Numbered from the stretch's first letter, positions 1 to 8,573 are shown. The stretch: DNA of 17,884 bases from JAHEFX01 sp964614585 (GCA_964614585.1 CAZTLW010000034.1:1-17884); one strand, 5' to 3'. The notes: generated from the letters alone by a model not told the origin. Made by a program: numbers and translations.

Positions 1-893
1 AGGTCGTCGAGGGCACCGGGCTCGTCGGCTTCGCCGATGGCGAGCTGGTGACCCTCGCCCCCCGGGTCGGCGGCGTCGTCACCGACGTCCATCTGGCCGC
101 AGGCGAGCCGATCGAGCCGCTGGTTGCCGTCGCCGACGTCGACGGCTCGACGCTCTGGTCGGTCACCGGCGACGCCCCCATCCACCGGGACCTCGCCGTC
201 GATGCCGAGGGCGCAGACGTCGAGACCCTCGAGGCGTCGCTGGCCGCCGCCGGCTACGACCCGGGTGCCGTGGACGAGGTCTTCGACACCAACACCCAGG
301 CCGCCCTCGAGGAGTGGCAGGAGGACAACGACCTCGACGCCACCGGCCGCTTCGAGGTGGCTCGTTTCGTGTGGGCCCCCGAAGGCTCGACCGTCCTCGA
401 CGTGTCCGCGACCCGCGGGGCGCTCGTCCAGGCCGGTGAGCCGCTGATCGCCGCCGGTCCCGCCGACCCCTCGGTGGTCCGCGTCGCCGTCGGCCAGGCC
501 GACGTCACCGGCGTCGCCGTCGGTGACGACGTACGCATCACCGTCGACGGTGTCGACGAGGTCCTCTCGGGCACGGTGTCGGCGATCTCGACGCTGCCGG
601 TCGACGGCACCGACTTCGAGGTGCTCGTGTCGGTCGACGGCGCCGACGCCGACGCCCTGCGCGGCGGTGTCGAGGCCACCGTCTCCATCGTGGTCGACAC
701 CCTCACCGACGCCGTCCTCATCCCCACCGGCGCCCTCGGCGGCACCTCCTCGGCCCCCACGGTCGACGTCCTCGTCGACGGCGTCGCCGAGACCCGGCCC
801 GTCACGACGGGCCTCACCACACCCACCCAGGTCGAGGTCACCAGCGGGGTCACCGCCGGTGACGAGATCGTGATCGGCGAGGTGGCGGAATGA
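1..893 (+). CDS. HlyD/MacA-type efflux adaptor with peptidoglycan-binding domain (5' partial)
   Basis: The reading frame is open from base 3, so the true start lies upstream; the first in-frame GTG at 48 is not a convincing start because homology-like sequence precedes it. The visible 297 codons show half of a lipoyl-like domain (TLAPRVGGVVTDVHLAAGE), then an inserted peptidoglycan_binding_1-type helical repeat (about codons 75-120, with AALEEWQ), then the second lipoyl half (APEGSTVLDVSATRGALVQAGEPL), a beta-barrel and a membrane-proximal domain. Adaptors of this family sit outside the membrane and work with an ABC or RND pump. Here the peptidoglycan-binding insert replaces the helical hairpin that contacts TolC in Gram-negatives, which fits a monoderm cell (inference). 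The stop overlaps the permease start by 4 nt (ATGA), so the two are translationally coupled. Substrate unknown. Confidence 0.85.
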   Translation, partial: VVEGTGLVGFADGELVTLAPRVGGVVTDVHLAAGEPIEPLVAVADVDGSTLWSVTGDAPIHRDLAVDAEGADVETLEASLAAAGYDPGAVDEVFDTNTQAALEEWQEDNDLDATGRFEVARFVWAPEGSTVLDVSATRGALVQAGEPLIAAGPADPSVVRVAVGQADVTGVAVGDDVRITVDGVDEVLSGTVSAISTLPVDGTDFEVLVSVDGADADALRGGVEATVSIVVDTLTDAVLIPTGALGGTSSAPTVDVLVDGVAETRPVTTGLTTPTQVEVTSGVTAGDEIVIGEVAE

Positions 894-2140
894 TCGCCCA
901 GTCCTGGGCCCTGGCCATCGACCGGATCAGGGCGAACCTCCTGCGGTCGTCGCTGACGATCCTCGGGATCATCATCGGGGTGGCGGCCGTCGTGGCGCTG
1001 GTCTCGATCGGGTCGGCGGTCGAAGCCGACATCGACGACCAGTTCTCGAGCCTCGGGGCCGACACCCTGACGGTGCAGCCCGGCACCTCCCCGGTGTCCG
1101 GCGCGATCGGTGACGGCGGCGGCGGGCTCGGCAATGCACCAACCCCCAACCTGGCGGCGGTGGAGTCCGACGCCGTGCTGACCGACGAGGACCTCGCCGT
1201 GATCACGGCGGTGCCGGCCGTCACGGCGGCGGCACCCGTCGCACAGCAGCCCGCCGCGGTGGGCGCCGGGGGCGATGAGGTGGGCACCACCGTGGTGGCC
1301 ACCACGTCCGGCCTCGGCTCGATCGAGGGCTGGGAGGCGGCCGCCGGCTCGTTCCTGCCGCAGTCGGCCGACGGCGGCCAGCTCGACGTGGCCGTGCTCG
1401 GTGCGTCGCTGGCCGAGGAGCTCGGCCTCGACCCGGCCGAGGCCGTGGGCACGACCATCACCATCGACGGCCAGAGCTACGGCGTCATCGGTGTCCTCGA
1501 CGAGATCGGCGTGTCCTTCGTCCCGTCCGACGATGCCGTCATCGTCCCCCTCGCCGCAGCCGAGGGCTCGATCCTCGATCGCGACCCCGACTACAGCCAG
1601 GTCCGGGTGTCGGTCGACGGCGATCCCGCCGAGGCATCGGCCGAGATCACCGAGGCGTTGCGCGCCTCGCGGGGCACGACCGAGGGCGACGATGACTTCG
1701 ACGTCGTCGAGTCCACGGCGATCATCGACACGGCCTCGAACATCTCCAGCACCCTCACGATGTTGACCACCATCATTGGCGGCGTCTCACTCGTCGTCGG
1801 CGCCATCGGCATCGCCAACATGATGCTGGTGGCCGTCCGGGAGCGGTCTCGGGAGATCGGCATCCGGCGAGCCGTCGGCGCGACGAGGGCCGACATCACC
1901 GGCCAGTTCCTGGTCGAGTCGGTGGTCCTCAGCGCGCTGGGCGGCATCATCGGCATCCTCCTCGGTGCCGTGCTCGCCATCTGGCTCTCATCGAGCCTGC
2001 TCGGCCTCACCGCCGCGATCTCCCAGTGGGCGGTCGTCGGTGCCCTCGCCACGTCGGTGGCGGTCGGCATCGCCGCCGGCATCGGCCCGGCGTGGCAAGC
2101 TGCCAGCGTGGACCCGACCGTGGCACTGAGGTACGAGTGA
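890..2140 (+). CDS. MacB/FtsX-type ABC transporter permease
   Basis: 416 residues, full length for the MacB-like permease family without a fused ATPase. One membrane segment lies near residues 22-42, followed by a large extracytoplasmic MacB_PCD-type domain (about 45-285). Three further segments are at about 290-316, 341-370 and 379-400. The characteristic FtsX loop RERSREIGIRRAVGA (317-331) and the C-terminal PAWQAASVDPTVALRYE are clear. Such permeases transmit ATPase motion to the periplasmic or extracellular side, exporting peptides, lipids or antibiotics, or acting as mechanotransmitters. The ATG overlaps the adaptor stop, and the two-component system follows after 1 nt. No ABC ATPase is encoded between adaptor and permease; it is probably upstream of the window. 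Confidence 0.9.
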   Translation: MIAQSWALAIDRIRANLLRSSLTILGIIIGVAAVVALVSIGSAVEADIDDQFSSLGADTLTVQPGTSPVSGAIGDGGGGLGNAPTPNLAAVESDAVLTDEDLAVITAVPAVTAAAPVAQQPAAVGAGGDEVGTTVVATTSGLGSIEGWEAAAGSFLPQSADGGQLDVAVLGASLAEELGLDPAEAVGTTITIDGQSYGVIGVLDEIGVSFVPSDDAVIVPLAAAEGSILDRDPDYSQVRVSVDGDPAEASAEITEALRASRGTTEGDDDFDVVESTAIIDTASNISSTLTMLTTIIGGVSLVVGAIGIANMMLVAVRERSREIGIRRAVGATRADITGQFLVESVVLSALGGIIGILLGAVLAIWLSSSLLGLTAAISQWAVVGALATSVAVGIAAGIGPAWQAASVDPTVALRYE

Positions 2141-2141
2141 C

Positions 2142-2798
2142 ATGCGAGTGCTCGTCGTCGAGGACGAGGAGCGGCTCGCCGCCACGGTCGCCCGCGGCCT
2201 CGGCCGCTACGGCATGGCCGTCGACGTCGCCCTCGACGGCGAGGACGGGCTGCTGAAGGCGATGGTCAATGACTACGACGTCGTCGTGCTCGACCGGGAC
2301 CTCCCCGGTCGGCACGGCGACGACGTGTGTCGGCGGATCCGCGCCGAGGGCCGTCGCGCCGGGATCCTGATGCTCACCGCCTCCGGCGAGGTCGAGAGCC
2401 GGGTGGAGGGCCTCCGGCTCGGCGCCGACGACTACCTCCCCAAGCCCTTCGCCTTCGACGAGCTGGTCGCCCGGGTCCAGGCCCTCGCCCGCCGGGCCCA
2501 GCCGCCCGTCCCGCCCATCCTCTCCCGGGCGGGCATCACGCTCGACTCGGCTCGCCGCGAGGCGAGTCGGGATGGTGGGCCGCTCCACCTCACCAACAAG
2601 GAGTTCGGCGTCCTCGAGGTGCTGCTCGCCGCCGACGGGCGCGTGGTCGCCGCCGAGGAGCTCCTCGAACGGGTCTGGGACGAGTTCACCGACCCGTTCA
2701 CGACGGTGGTCCGGGTCACGATGGGGACCCTGCGCAAGAAGCTCGGGGACCCACCGGTGATCGACACCGTGGTCGGGCAGGGGTACCGGATCCCGTGA
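2142..2798 (+). CDS. OmpR/PhoB-family response regulator
   Basis: 218 residues, typical length. The N-terminal receiver domain (1-115) carries the acidic pair E7/D8, phosphoacceptor D51 (VVLDRDLPG), switch T79 (MLTAS) and K101 (PKPF). The C-terminal winged-helix DNA-binding domain (about 125-218) shows the usual LTNKEFGVLEVLL, RVTMGTLRKKLG and VVGQGYRI blocks. It is a transcription factor activated by phosphorylation from the next gene's kinase. The start lies 1 nt after the permease stop, and its own stop overlaps the kinase start by 4 nt (GTGA). Being in the same operon as the transporter, it most likely controls that operon (inference). Confidence 0.95.
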   Translation: MRVLVVEDEERLAATVARGLGRYGMAVDVALDGEDGLLKAMVNDYDVVVLDRDLPGRHGDDVCRRIRAEGRRAGILMLTASGEVESRVEGLRLGADDYLPKPFAFDELVARVQALARRAQPPVPPILSRAGITLDSARREASRDGGPLHLTNKEFGVLEVLLAADGRVVAAEELLERVWDEFTDPFTTVVRVTMGTLRKKLGDPPVIDTVVGQGYRIP

Positions 2799-3988
2799 GC
2801 GGCGCCCGCAGCCTCCGGACCCGGACGGCCGTGGCGGGTGCCGTGGGGTTCTTCCTGTTCGCCGGTCTGCTGATGCTCACCATCGGTCTGCTCGTGCAAC
2901 AGCGCATCGGGTCGGGCCCCGACGACTTCGCCGAGCGGATCGTCTCCGAGCTGGGCTTGGAGGCCGCCGGCATCGCCGACCTGACGATCACCGACCCGGG
3001 CGGAACCACGATCGACTTCGGGGAGACGGCGCCGCTCCTGGAGGAGGTCGCCGAAGCGACTCGCCGCGACGTGGCCCGGATCTTCTGGTTCGTCCTCCCC
3101 GTCTTGGCCATCGTGGCCGGGGCCGTCGCGTGGTGGTTGGCGGGCCGGGCCACCCGCCCGATCATCCGCATGACCGAGCTCGCCGAGCAGGTCTCGGCCG
3201 AGCGGCTGGACGCCCGCATCCACTACGACGGACCGGAGGGCGAGCTTCGTGCGCTCGCCGACGAGTTCGACGTGATGATGGAGCGGCTCGAGCACGCCTT
3301 CACGGCCCAGCGCCAGTTCGCGGCCGCCGCCTCCCACGAGCTGCGGACCCCGCTCACCGTGATCCGCACCGAGCTGGACGTCGCCCTCGACGCACCCGAC
3401 CCCAGTCGGGACGAACTCGACTCGATGGCCGAGGGCATTCGCGCCGCCATCCAACGGAGTGAGCGGGTGATCGACGGCCTGCTCGTGCTGGCCAGGAGCG
3501 GCGTCATCGAGCCGACGGCGACGCGGGAGCTCCGCGCGGTGGTCGATCGGGCCTTCGAGGACCTGGGGCCGATGATCGCCGCCCGCCGGATCACGGTGGA
3601 GCGGGCGGTCGACGACGAGGCCGTCGTGCGCTGCGACCCCGTGCTCGTGGACCGGATGGTCGACAATCTCGTCGACAACGCCGTCCGCCACAACCTCGAC
3701 GACGGGTGGGTGGAGGTGGGCGTCGCCCGTTCGGGCGACGAGGTCGCACTGTCGGTCGCCAACTCGGGGCCGTCCCTCGACGACGCCGTCGTTGCCCGGC
3801 TCGGGGAGCCCTTCTACCGCGGCCGGTCCGTCGAGCGACGGATCCCGGGGTCGGGCCTGGGGGTCGCCATCGCCCGATCCATCGCCGAGGCCCACGGGGG
3901 ATCACTCGGCCTCCAAGCCCGCGAGGCCGGAGGCCTCATCGTCACCGTCCGGATGCCGGCCGTCGAGGCCCACCGTCTCGAGGCGTAG
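2795..3988 (+). CDS. Sensor histidine kinase, HAMP type
   Basis: 397 residues starting at GTG 2795, which overlaps the response regulator stop as GTGA. The frame is open further upstream, but that part is only a shadow of the regulator gene. Two membrane segments (about 12-34 and 95-117) bracket a short sensor loop of roughly 60 residues. A HAMP linker follows (about 118-170), then the HisKA dimerisation domain with phosphorylated H181 (SHELRTPL) and a HATPase domain with N box NLVDNAVRHN (291-300) and G2 box GSGLGVAIA (352-360). The G1 box reads ANSGPS instead of DxGxG, a variant seen in some actinobacterial kinases. The small sensor loop suggests detection of stress in or near the membrane, in line with the neighbouring transporter (inference). 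Confidence 0.93.
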   Translation: MSGARSLRTRTAVAGAVGFFLFAGLLMLTIGLLVQQRIGSGPDDFAERIVSELGLEAAGIADLTITDPGGTTIDFGETAPLLEEVAEATRRDVARIFWFVLPVLAIVAGAVAWWLAGRATRPIIRMTELAEQVSAERLDARIHYDGPEGELRALADEFDVMMERLEHAFTAQRQFAAAASHELRTPLTVIRTELDVALDAPDPSRDELDSMAEGIRAAIQRSERVIDGLLVLARSGVIEPTATRELRAVVDRAFEDLGPMIAARRITVERAVDDEAVVRCDPVLVDRMVDNLVDNAVRHNLDDGWVEVGVARSGDEVALSVANSGPSLDDAVVARLGEPFYRGRSVERRIPGSGLGVAIARSIAEAHGGSLGLQAREAGGLIVTVRMPAVEAHRLEA

Positions 3989-4003
3989 CCACGGTCCCGG
4001 CCA

Positions 4004-5617
4004 TCAGATCGGCCCGACGCCCCCAAACCGCACCCCCGCCAAAGCCGCCATCTCCGGCTTGAAGGTGGTCAGGTCGTCCACCGTGAAGCCCGACAGCGAG
4101 TCGTGGCCACAGGCCCTGGCCATCACCGCCATGAGCTTCACCGTCGCGGCGAAGAAGCGGGCGAGACGCTGGGCGGCATCGTCCACCACGAGTCGGGCCC
4201 GCAGCTCGTCGCGTTGGGTGGCGATTCCCACCGGGCAGTTGTTGGTGTTGCAGGCCCGCATCCCGAGGCAGCCGATCGCCTGCAGCGCCGAGTTGGCCAC
4301 CGCGATCGCATCGGCCCCGAGGGCGAGGGCCTTCACGAAGTCGGCGTGGGTGCGCAGGCCGCCGGTGGCGACGAGGGTGACGTCGGACCGCCGCACGGCG
4401 TCGAGATGGCGGCGGGCCCGGGCCAGGGCCGGGATCGTCGGCACCGAGATGTGGTCTCTGAACAGCATCGGAGCGGCACCGGTGCCGCCACCTCGGCCGT
4501 CGAGGATGACGTAGTCGACGCCGAGGTCGAGGGCGGCGTCGAGATCGTCCTCGACGTGTTGGGCCGAGAGCTTGGCGCCGATCGGGATCCCGCCGGAGAC
4601 CTCCCGCACCTCGGCGATGACCGCCCGGTAGTCGTCGGGGTCGACGAGGTCGGTGAACGTGGCGGGTGAGATCGCCGGTTCGCCCGCGATCAGTCCCCGG
4701 ACCTCGGCTATCCGGGCGGTCACCTTGGCGCCGGGGAGGTGGCCACCGGTGCCGGTCTTGGCGCCCTGGCCGAACTTGAAGTGGAAGGCCTGCACGGTGC
4801 GCACCTTTTCGAGGTCCCAGCCGAACCGACCGGAGGCCAGCTCGTAGAAGTAGCGGGAGTTCTCGGCGTGCTCGGTGTCGAGCATCCCGCCCTCGCCCGA
4901 GGCGATGCCGGTGCCGGCGAGCTCGGCGCCTCGGGCGAGGGCCACCTTGGCCTCTTCCGAGATGGCGCCGAAGCTCATGTCGCTCACGAAGAGCGGGATG
5001 TCGAGCGCCAGCGGTCGGCGAGCCTCGGGCCCGATCACCACGCCGGTGGCGACCGGGTGGTCGTCGAGGAGGGGACGACGGGCCAGCTGGGCGGTGACCA
5101 ACTGCAGGTCGTCCCACGACGGGAGCTGGTCGCGGGGGACGCCCATCGCCGCCGTCGGGCCATGGTGGCCGTACCGCTCGAGCCCGTGGGTGGCGAGCTG
5201 TCGGATGAGGTGGACGTGGGGTTCGTCCGGCGTGCCGTGGAGGTCCTGGTAGGCACCCTGGTAGGCGGCTCGGTCGTAGCGCTGGGGATGGTCGGCCTCC
5301 CACGCGATGACCTCGTCGGCGTCGACGAGGAGTCGGTCGTCCTCGACCCACGACGTGAACCGCGCCAGCCGCTCGTCGGCGTTGTACGAGCTGATCCCGG
5401 TCGCGAACGCATAGTCCCAGCCGTGGACGCCGCAGACGATGTCGTCGCCGACGATCGAGCCGTCGGCGAGGAGGGCGCCTCGGTGGAGGCAGCGTCCGGA
5501 CAGGACCGAGGGGACATCGCCGTTCCGGACGATGACGAGGTCGACGTTGCCGACGAGCGCGCCGACGGGACGGCGGTCGGGGACCTCGGACCAGGTGGCG
5601 ATGGCCTGTGGCTGCAT
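4004..5617 (-). CDS. Rieske-type [2Fe-2S] domain fused to GltB-like FMN-binding glutamate synthase domain
   Basis: 537 residues. The N-terminal about 100 residues form a Rieske-type ferredoxin with the cluster ligands C43-x-H45 and C62-x2-H65 (CLHRGALL and CGVHGWDY). The rest is a glutamate-synthase-like TIM barrel (about 190-530), with DMSFGAISEEAK, GEGGM, HFKFGQGAKTGTGGHLPG, GAKLSAQHVEDD and GGLRTHADFVKALALGADA. The [3Fe-4S] cysteines C450, C456 and C461 are present (CLGMRACNTNNCPVGIA). The glutaminase domain of true glutamate synthase is absent, so glutamine-dependent glutamate synthesis cannot be assumed; an FMN/Fe-S oxidoreductase with an in-built electron-transfer module is the safer description. 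It is monocistronic, convergent with the kinase (15 nt gap) and divergent from furA-katG. A weak SD-like cggag precedes the ATG. A TAGGTT hexamer on the minus strand at 5656-5651 might be its -10 box, but no -35 is visible. Confidence 0.88.
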   Translation of the reverse strand: MQPQAIATWSEVPDRRPVGALVGNVDLVIVRNGDVPSVLSGRCLHRGALLADGSIVGDDIVCGVHGWDYAFATGISSYNADERLARFTSWVEDDRLLVDADEVIAWEADHPQRYDRAAYQGAYQDLHGTPDEPHVHLIRQLATHGLERYGHHGPTAAMGVPRDQLPSWDDLQLVTAQLARRPLLDDHPVATGVVIGPEARRPLALDIPLFVSDMSFGAISEEAKVALARGAELAGTGIASGEGGMLDTEHAENSRYFYELASGRFGWDLEKVRTVQAFHFKFGQGAKTGTGGHLPGAKVTARIAEVRGLIAGEPAISPATFTDLVDPDDYRAVIAEVREVSGGIPIGAKLSAQHVEDDLDAALDLGVDYVILDGRGGGTGAAPMLFRDHISVPTIPALARARRHLDAVRRSDVTLVATGGLRTHADFVKALALGADAIAVANSALQAIGCLGMRACNTNNCPVGIATQRDELRARLVVDDAAQRLARFFAATVKLMAVMARACGHDSLSGFTVDDLTTFKPEMAALAGVRFGGVGPI

Positions 5618-5709
5618 GGGCGTGGCTCCGGCAAGTGGTGTCGAGGGGACAACCTACGACGCCCTCGAGTCGATCGGCGCGGCCACCCGGTTCGCGATTC
5701 TGGACACTG

Positions 5710-5732
5710 TCAGGAGTTGGTCCCGATCCTGA
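5710..5732. promoter_or_regulatory. Inverted repeat, candidate FurA operator upstream of furA-katG
   Basis: TCAGGA-N11-TCCTGA is a perfect 6-bp inverted repeat centred on 5721, with extra symmetric bases outside it (GAC at 5703-5705 against GTC at 5737-5739). It abuts the proposed -10 box and overlaps the expected -35 region, a repressor position. Autoregulation of furA-katG by FurA is known in mycobacteria, but the half-site sequence here does not match a motif I can name. Confidence 0.4.
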
Positions 5733-5738
5733 TATGGT
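5733..5738 (+). promoter_or_regulatory. -10 box of furA (leaderless)
   Basis: TATGGT followed by 7 nt and the ATG at 5746 matches the layout before lutA (TACGGT, 7 nt, ATG). This makes the earlier in-frame ATG at 5734 part of the promoter rather than the start codon. No good -35 hexamer is visible. Confidence 0.45.
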
Positions 5739-5745
5739 CTCCCGC

Positions 5746-6186
5746 ATGCAGTCGACGGACGCCCGGGCCGAGCTCCTGCGCCACCATGGCCTGCAGGTGA
5801 CGGCCCAGCGGCTGGCGGTGCTCCGGGCGGTGTCGGACCACCCCCACCGCACGGCCGACGAGCTCGCCGAGGCCGTTCGGTCGGACATCGGTTCGATCTC
5901 CCGCCAGGGTGTCTACGACGTGCTGGGCACTCTCGTCGACAAGGGCGTCCTGAGGCGGATCCAACCGGCCGGGTCGCCGGCTCGCTACGAGGACCGCGTC
6001 GACGACAACCACCACCACCTGGTCTGCCGCGCGTGTGGGTCGATGGTCGACGTCGAATGCGCCGTCGGGCACACACCGTGCCTCGTGGCGTCGGAACCGA
6101 ATGGCTATGAGATCGACGAGGCAGAGGTCATCTACTGGGGGCGATGCCCCGAGTGCCAGCAACGAACGATGGCGGCGGGCGGATGA
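5746..6186 (+). CDS. furA: FurA/CatR-type peroxide-responsive repressor (Fur family)
   Basis: 146 residues from ATG 5746, chosen over ATG 5734 because the latter lies inside a TATGGT -10-like box and adds only four residues. The N-terminal winged helix (about 8-80: LQVTAQRLAVLRAV, SRQGVYDVLGTLVDKG) is followed by the metal-binding and dimerisation half. That half has the His-rich DNHHHLVCRACG segment, structural zinc pairs C94/C97 and C134/C137, and EVIYWGRCPEC. The close match to remembered mycobacterial FurA (SGS/GSPARYE, CAVGxxPCL, DEAEVIYWG) and its position 28 nt upstream of katG make the role clear: a metal-dependent repressor relieved by peroxide, controlling itself and katG. Confidence 0.92.
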   Translation: MQSTDARAELLRHHGLQVTAQRLAVLRAVSDHPHRTADELAEAVRSDIGSISRQGVYDVLGTLVDKGVLRRIQPAGSPARYEDRVDDNHHHLVCRACGSMVDVECAVGHTPCLVASEPNGYEIDEAEVIYWGRCPECQQRTMAAGG

Positions 6187-6203
6187 CCACCCGCGCCGAA
6201 CAC

Positions 6204-6209
6204 AGGAGG
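6204..6209 (+). promoter_or_regulatory. Shine-Dalgarno of katG
   Basis: A perfect AGGAGG with 5 nt to the ATG at 6215. It fixes the start, since the frame stays open about 60 codons further into furA. Confidence 0.85.
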
Positions 6210-6214
6210 AGCAC

Positions 6215-8446
6215 ATGAGCACCGAAGACCACGGCACGGTCACCACGAGCGACCAACCGGACATCGCCCGCTGTCCGGTCATGCACAGCGAGCACCAGGC
6301 CACGGGCGGCACCGCCAACCAGCACTGGTGGCCCGACCAGCTGAACCTGCGGATCCTCCGCCAGAACGACCCTCGCTCGAACCCGATGGGCGAGGACTTC
6401 GACTACCGGACCGAGTTCCTGAGCCTCGACTTCGACCAGCTCGCCGCCGACGTCGATGCCCTCATGACGGACTCGAAGGAGTGGTGGCCGGCCGACTACG
6501 GCCACTACGGCGGCTTCTTCATCCGGATGACCTGGCACGCGGCCGGCACCTACCGCATCCACGACGGTCGCGGTGGCGGCGGCACCGGCGCCCAGCGGTT
6601 CGCCCCGCTCAACAGCTGGCCGGACAACGCCAACCTCGACAAGGCCCGTCGTCTCCTGTGGCCGGTCAAGCAGAAGTACGGCCGCAAGATCTCCTGGGCC
6701 GACCTGCTCATCTTCGCCGGCAACCGGGCCCTCGAGACCATGGGTTTCTCCACCTTCGGGTTCGGTGGCGGCCGCGACGACATCTGGGCCCCCGAGGAGG
6801 ACATCTACTGGGGCCCCGAGCGCGAGTGGCTCGGCGACGAGCGCTACAGCGGCGACCGAGAGCTCGCCGACCCGCTCGGTGCCGTCCAGATGGGCCTGAT
6901 CTACGTCAACCCCGAGGGCCCCAACGGCCAGCCCGACCCGGTGGCCGCCGCCCACGACATCCGCGAGACGTTCGCCCGCATGGCGATGAACGACGAGGAA
7001 ACGGTGGCGCTCATCGCCGGTGGGCACACCTTCGGCAAGATGCACGGTGCCGCCGACCCCGACGAATACGTCGAGGCCGAGCCCGAGGGCGCCCCGCTCG
7101 CCGAGCAGGGTCTGGGCTGGAAGAGCAACTACGGCTCCGGCATGGGCGACGACACGATCACGTCGGGCCTCGAGGGCGCGTGGACGGCCGACCCGACCCG
7201 GTGGGACAACGGCTACTTCGACCTGCTCTTCAACTACGACTGGGAGCTGGTGAAGAGCCCGGCGGGCGCCTGGCAGTGGCACCCGGTGGACATCGCCGAA
7301 GACGACATGCCCCCCGCCGCCCACGATCCCTCGAAGAAGGTGTCGCCCGTCATGGCGACCACCGACCTGTCGATGATCAAGGACCCGATCTACCTCGAGA
7401 TCTCGAAGCGGTTCCATGAGAACCCCGACGTGTTCGCCGACGTGTTCGCCCGAGCCTGGTACAAGCTCCTGCATCGGGACATGGGGCCCCGGGACCGCTA
7501 CCTCGGGCCCTGGGTGGCCGAGGAGGAACTCATCTGGCAGGACCCGGTCCCGGCGGTCGACCACCAACTGGTCGACGACGCCGATGTCGCGGCCCTCAAG
7601 GCCGAGATCCTCGACTCGGGCCTGTCGGTCGCCCAACTGGTCAGCACCGCGTGGGCCTCGGCGTCCACCTACCGGGACACCGACAAGCGGGGTGGGGCCA
7701 ACGGTGCCCGACTCAGGCTGTCGCCGCAGGCCGAGTGGGACGTGAACCTCAACGCCGGCACCGGCGAGGTGATCTCGGTGTTGGAGGGCATCCAGCGCTC
7801 CTTCAACGGGTCCCGGGACGGTGACAAGGCGGTCTCGTTGGCCGATCTGATCGTCCTCGGCGGCTGCGCCGCCATCGAGCAGGCGGCCCGCGACGCCGGT
7901 CACGACGTGACCGTCCCCTTCGCCCCCGGCCGTACCGATGCGAGCCAGGAGCAGACCGACGTCGAGTCGTTCGCGGTCCTCGAGCCGATCGCCGACGGGT
8001 TCCGCAACTACTCCCAGAAGGGCAGCGCCCTCGCCGTCGAGCACCTCTTGGTCGACAAGGCGTTCATGCTCACGCTGTCGGCACCCGAGATGACCGCCCT
8101 CGTCGGCGGGATGCGGGTCCTCGGCGCCAACGTGGGCGGTAACGGCCACGGGGTGTTCACCGACCGGCCCGGGACGCTGACCAACGACTTCTTCGTCAAC
8201 CTGCTCGACATGTCGACCGAGTGGGCGCCGACCTCGGAGTCCGAGGACGTCTTCGAGGGCCGTGATCGGGGCACCGGCGACGTCCGCTGGACCGGCACCC
8301 GGGTCGATCTCGTCTTCGGCTCGAACTCCGAGCTCCGTGCGCTGGCGGAGGTGTACGCCACCGACGACGCCGAGGAGAAGTTCGTTGCAGACTTCGTGGC
8401 GGCGTGGGACAAGGTCATGAACCTCGACCGGTTCGACCTCGACTGA
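6215..8446 (+). CDS. katG: Bifunctional catalase-peroxidase KatG
   Basis: 743 residues, full length for the two-domain KatG family. The haem-binding N-terminal domain has distal R104, W107 and H108 (RMTWHAAG), proximal H271 (GGHTFGK), W323 and D384. The covalent Met-Tyr-Trp adduct needed for catalase activity is intact as W107, Y230 and M256. The mobile arginine corresponds to R421 (HRDMGP). The residue matching M. tuberculosis S315 is S317, so the usual serine is present. The C-terminal domain lacks catalytic residues as expected and ends in AWDKVMNLDRFDLD. It destroys H2O2 in the cytoplasm and also acts as a peroxidase. It is co-transcribed with furA, and a strong hairpin lies 19 nt after the stop. 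Confidence 0.98.
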   Translation: MSTEDHGTVTTSDQPDIARCPVMHSEHQATGGTANQHWWPDQLNLRILRQNDPRSNPMGEDFDYRTEFLSLDFDQLAADVDALMTDSKEWWPADYGHYGGFFIRMTWHAAGTYRIHDGRGGGGTGAQRFAPLNSWPDNANLDKARRLLWPVKQKYGRKISWADLLIFAGNRALETMGFSTFGFGGGRDDIWAPEEDIYWGPEREWLGDERYSGDRELADPLGAVQMGLIYVNPEGPNGQPDPVAAAHDIRETFARMAMNDEETVALIAGGHTFGKMHGAADPDEYVEAEPEGAPLAEQGLGWKSNYGSGMGDDTITSGLEGAWTADPTRWDNGYFDLLFNYDWELVKSPAGAWQWHPVDIAEDDMPPAAHDPSKKVSPVMATTDLSMIKDPIYLEISKRFHENPDVFADVFARAWYKLLHRDMGPRDRYLGPWVAEEELIWQDPVPAVDHQLVDDADVAALKAEILDSGLSVAQLVSTAWASASTYRDTDKRGGANGARLRLSPQAEWDVNLNAGTGEVISVLEGIQRSFNGSRDGDKAVSLADLIVLGGCAAIEQAARDAGHDVTVPFAPGRTDASQEQTDVESFAVLEPIADGFRNYSQKGSALAVEHLLVDKAFMLTLSAPEMTALVGGMRVLGANVGGNGHGVFTDRPGTLTNDFFVNLLDMSTEWAPTSESEDVFEGRDRGTGDVRWTGTRVDLVFGSNSELRALAEVYATDDAEEKFVADFVAAWDKVMNLDRFDLD

Positions 8447-8465
8447 GTCACAGCCGGCTTCGACG

Positions 8466-8496
8466 ACGGGGGACCGGGCCGAGCCCGGTCCCCCGT
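8466..8496 (+). terminator. Rho-independent-like terminator after katG
   Basis: A perfect 14-bp GC-rich stem (8466-8479 against 8483-8496) with a 3-nt loop CGA. It is followed by GTCGTT rather than a U-run, as is common in high-GC actinobacteria. Confidence 0.75.
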
Positions 8497-8573
8497 GTCG
8501 TTGGCAGCATGTCCCCGCCACTCGTCGCGCTCGGGTTGGTGGGCCCGTCGGGCCAACTGCGGCCGGCATCTCC

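Noticed and set aside
5734..5745. Upstream ATG as the furA start
   Set aside because: This ATG is inside the TATGGT -10-like box and would add only MVSR; the ATG at 5746 fits the leaderless pattern better.
6128..8569. 813-residue open frame antisense to katG
   Set aside because: It runs opposite a complete, unmistakable katG. Long antisense frames are expected in GC-rich DNA, and its translation has low-complexity Val/Gly/Asp composition with no domain.
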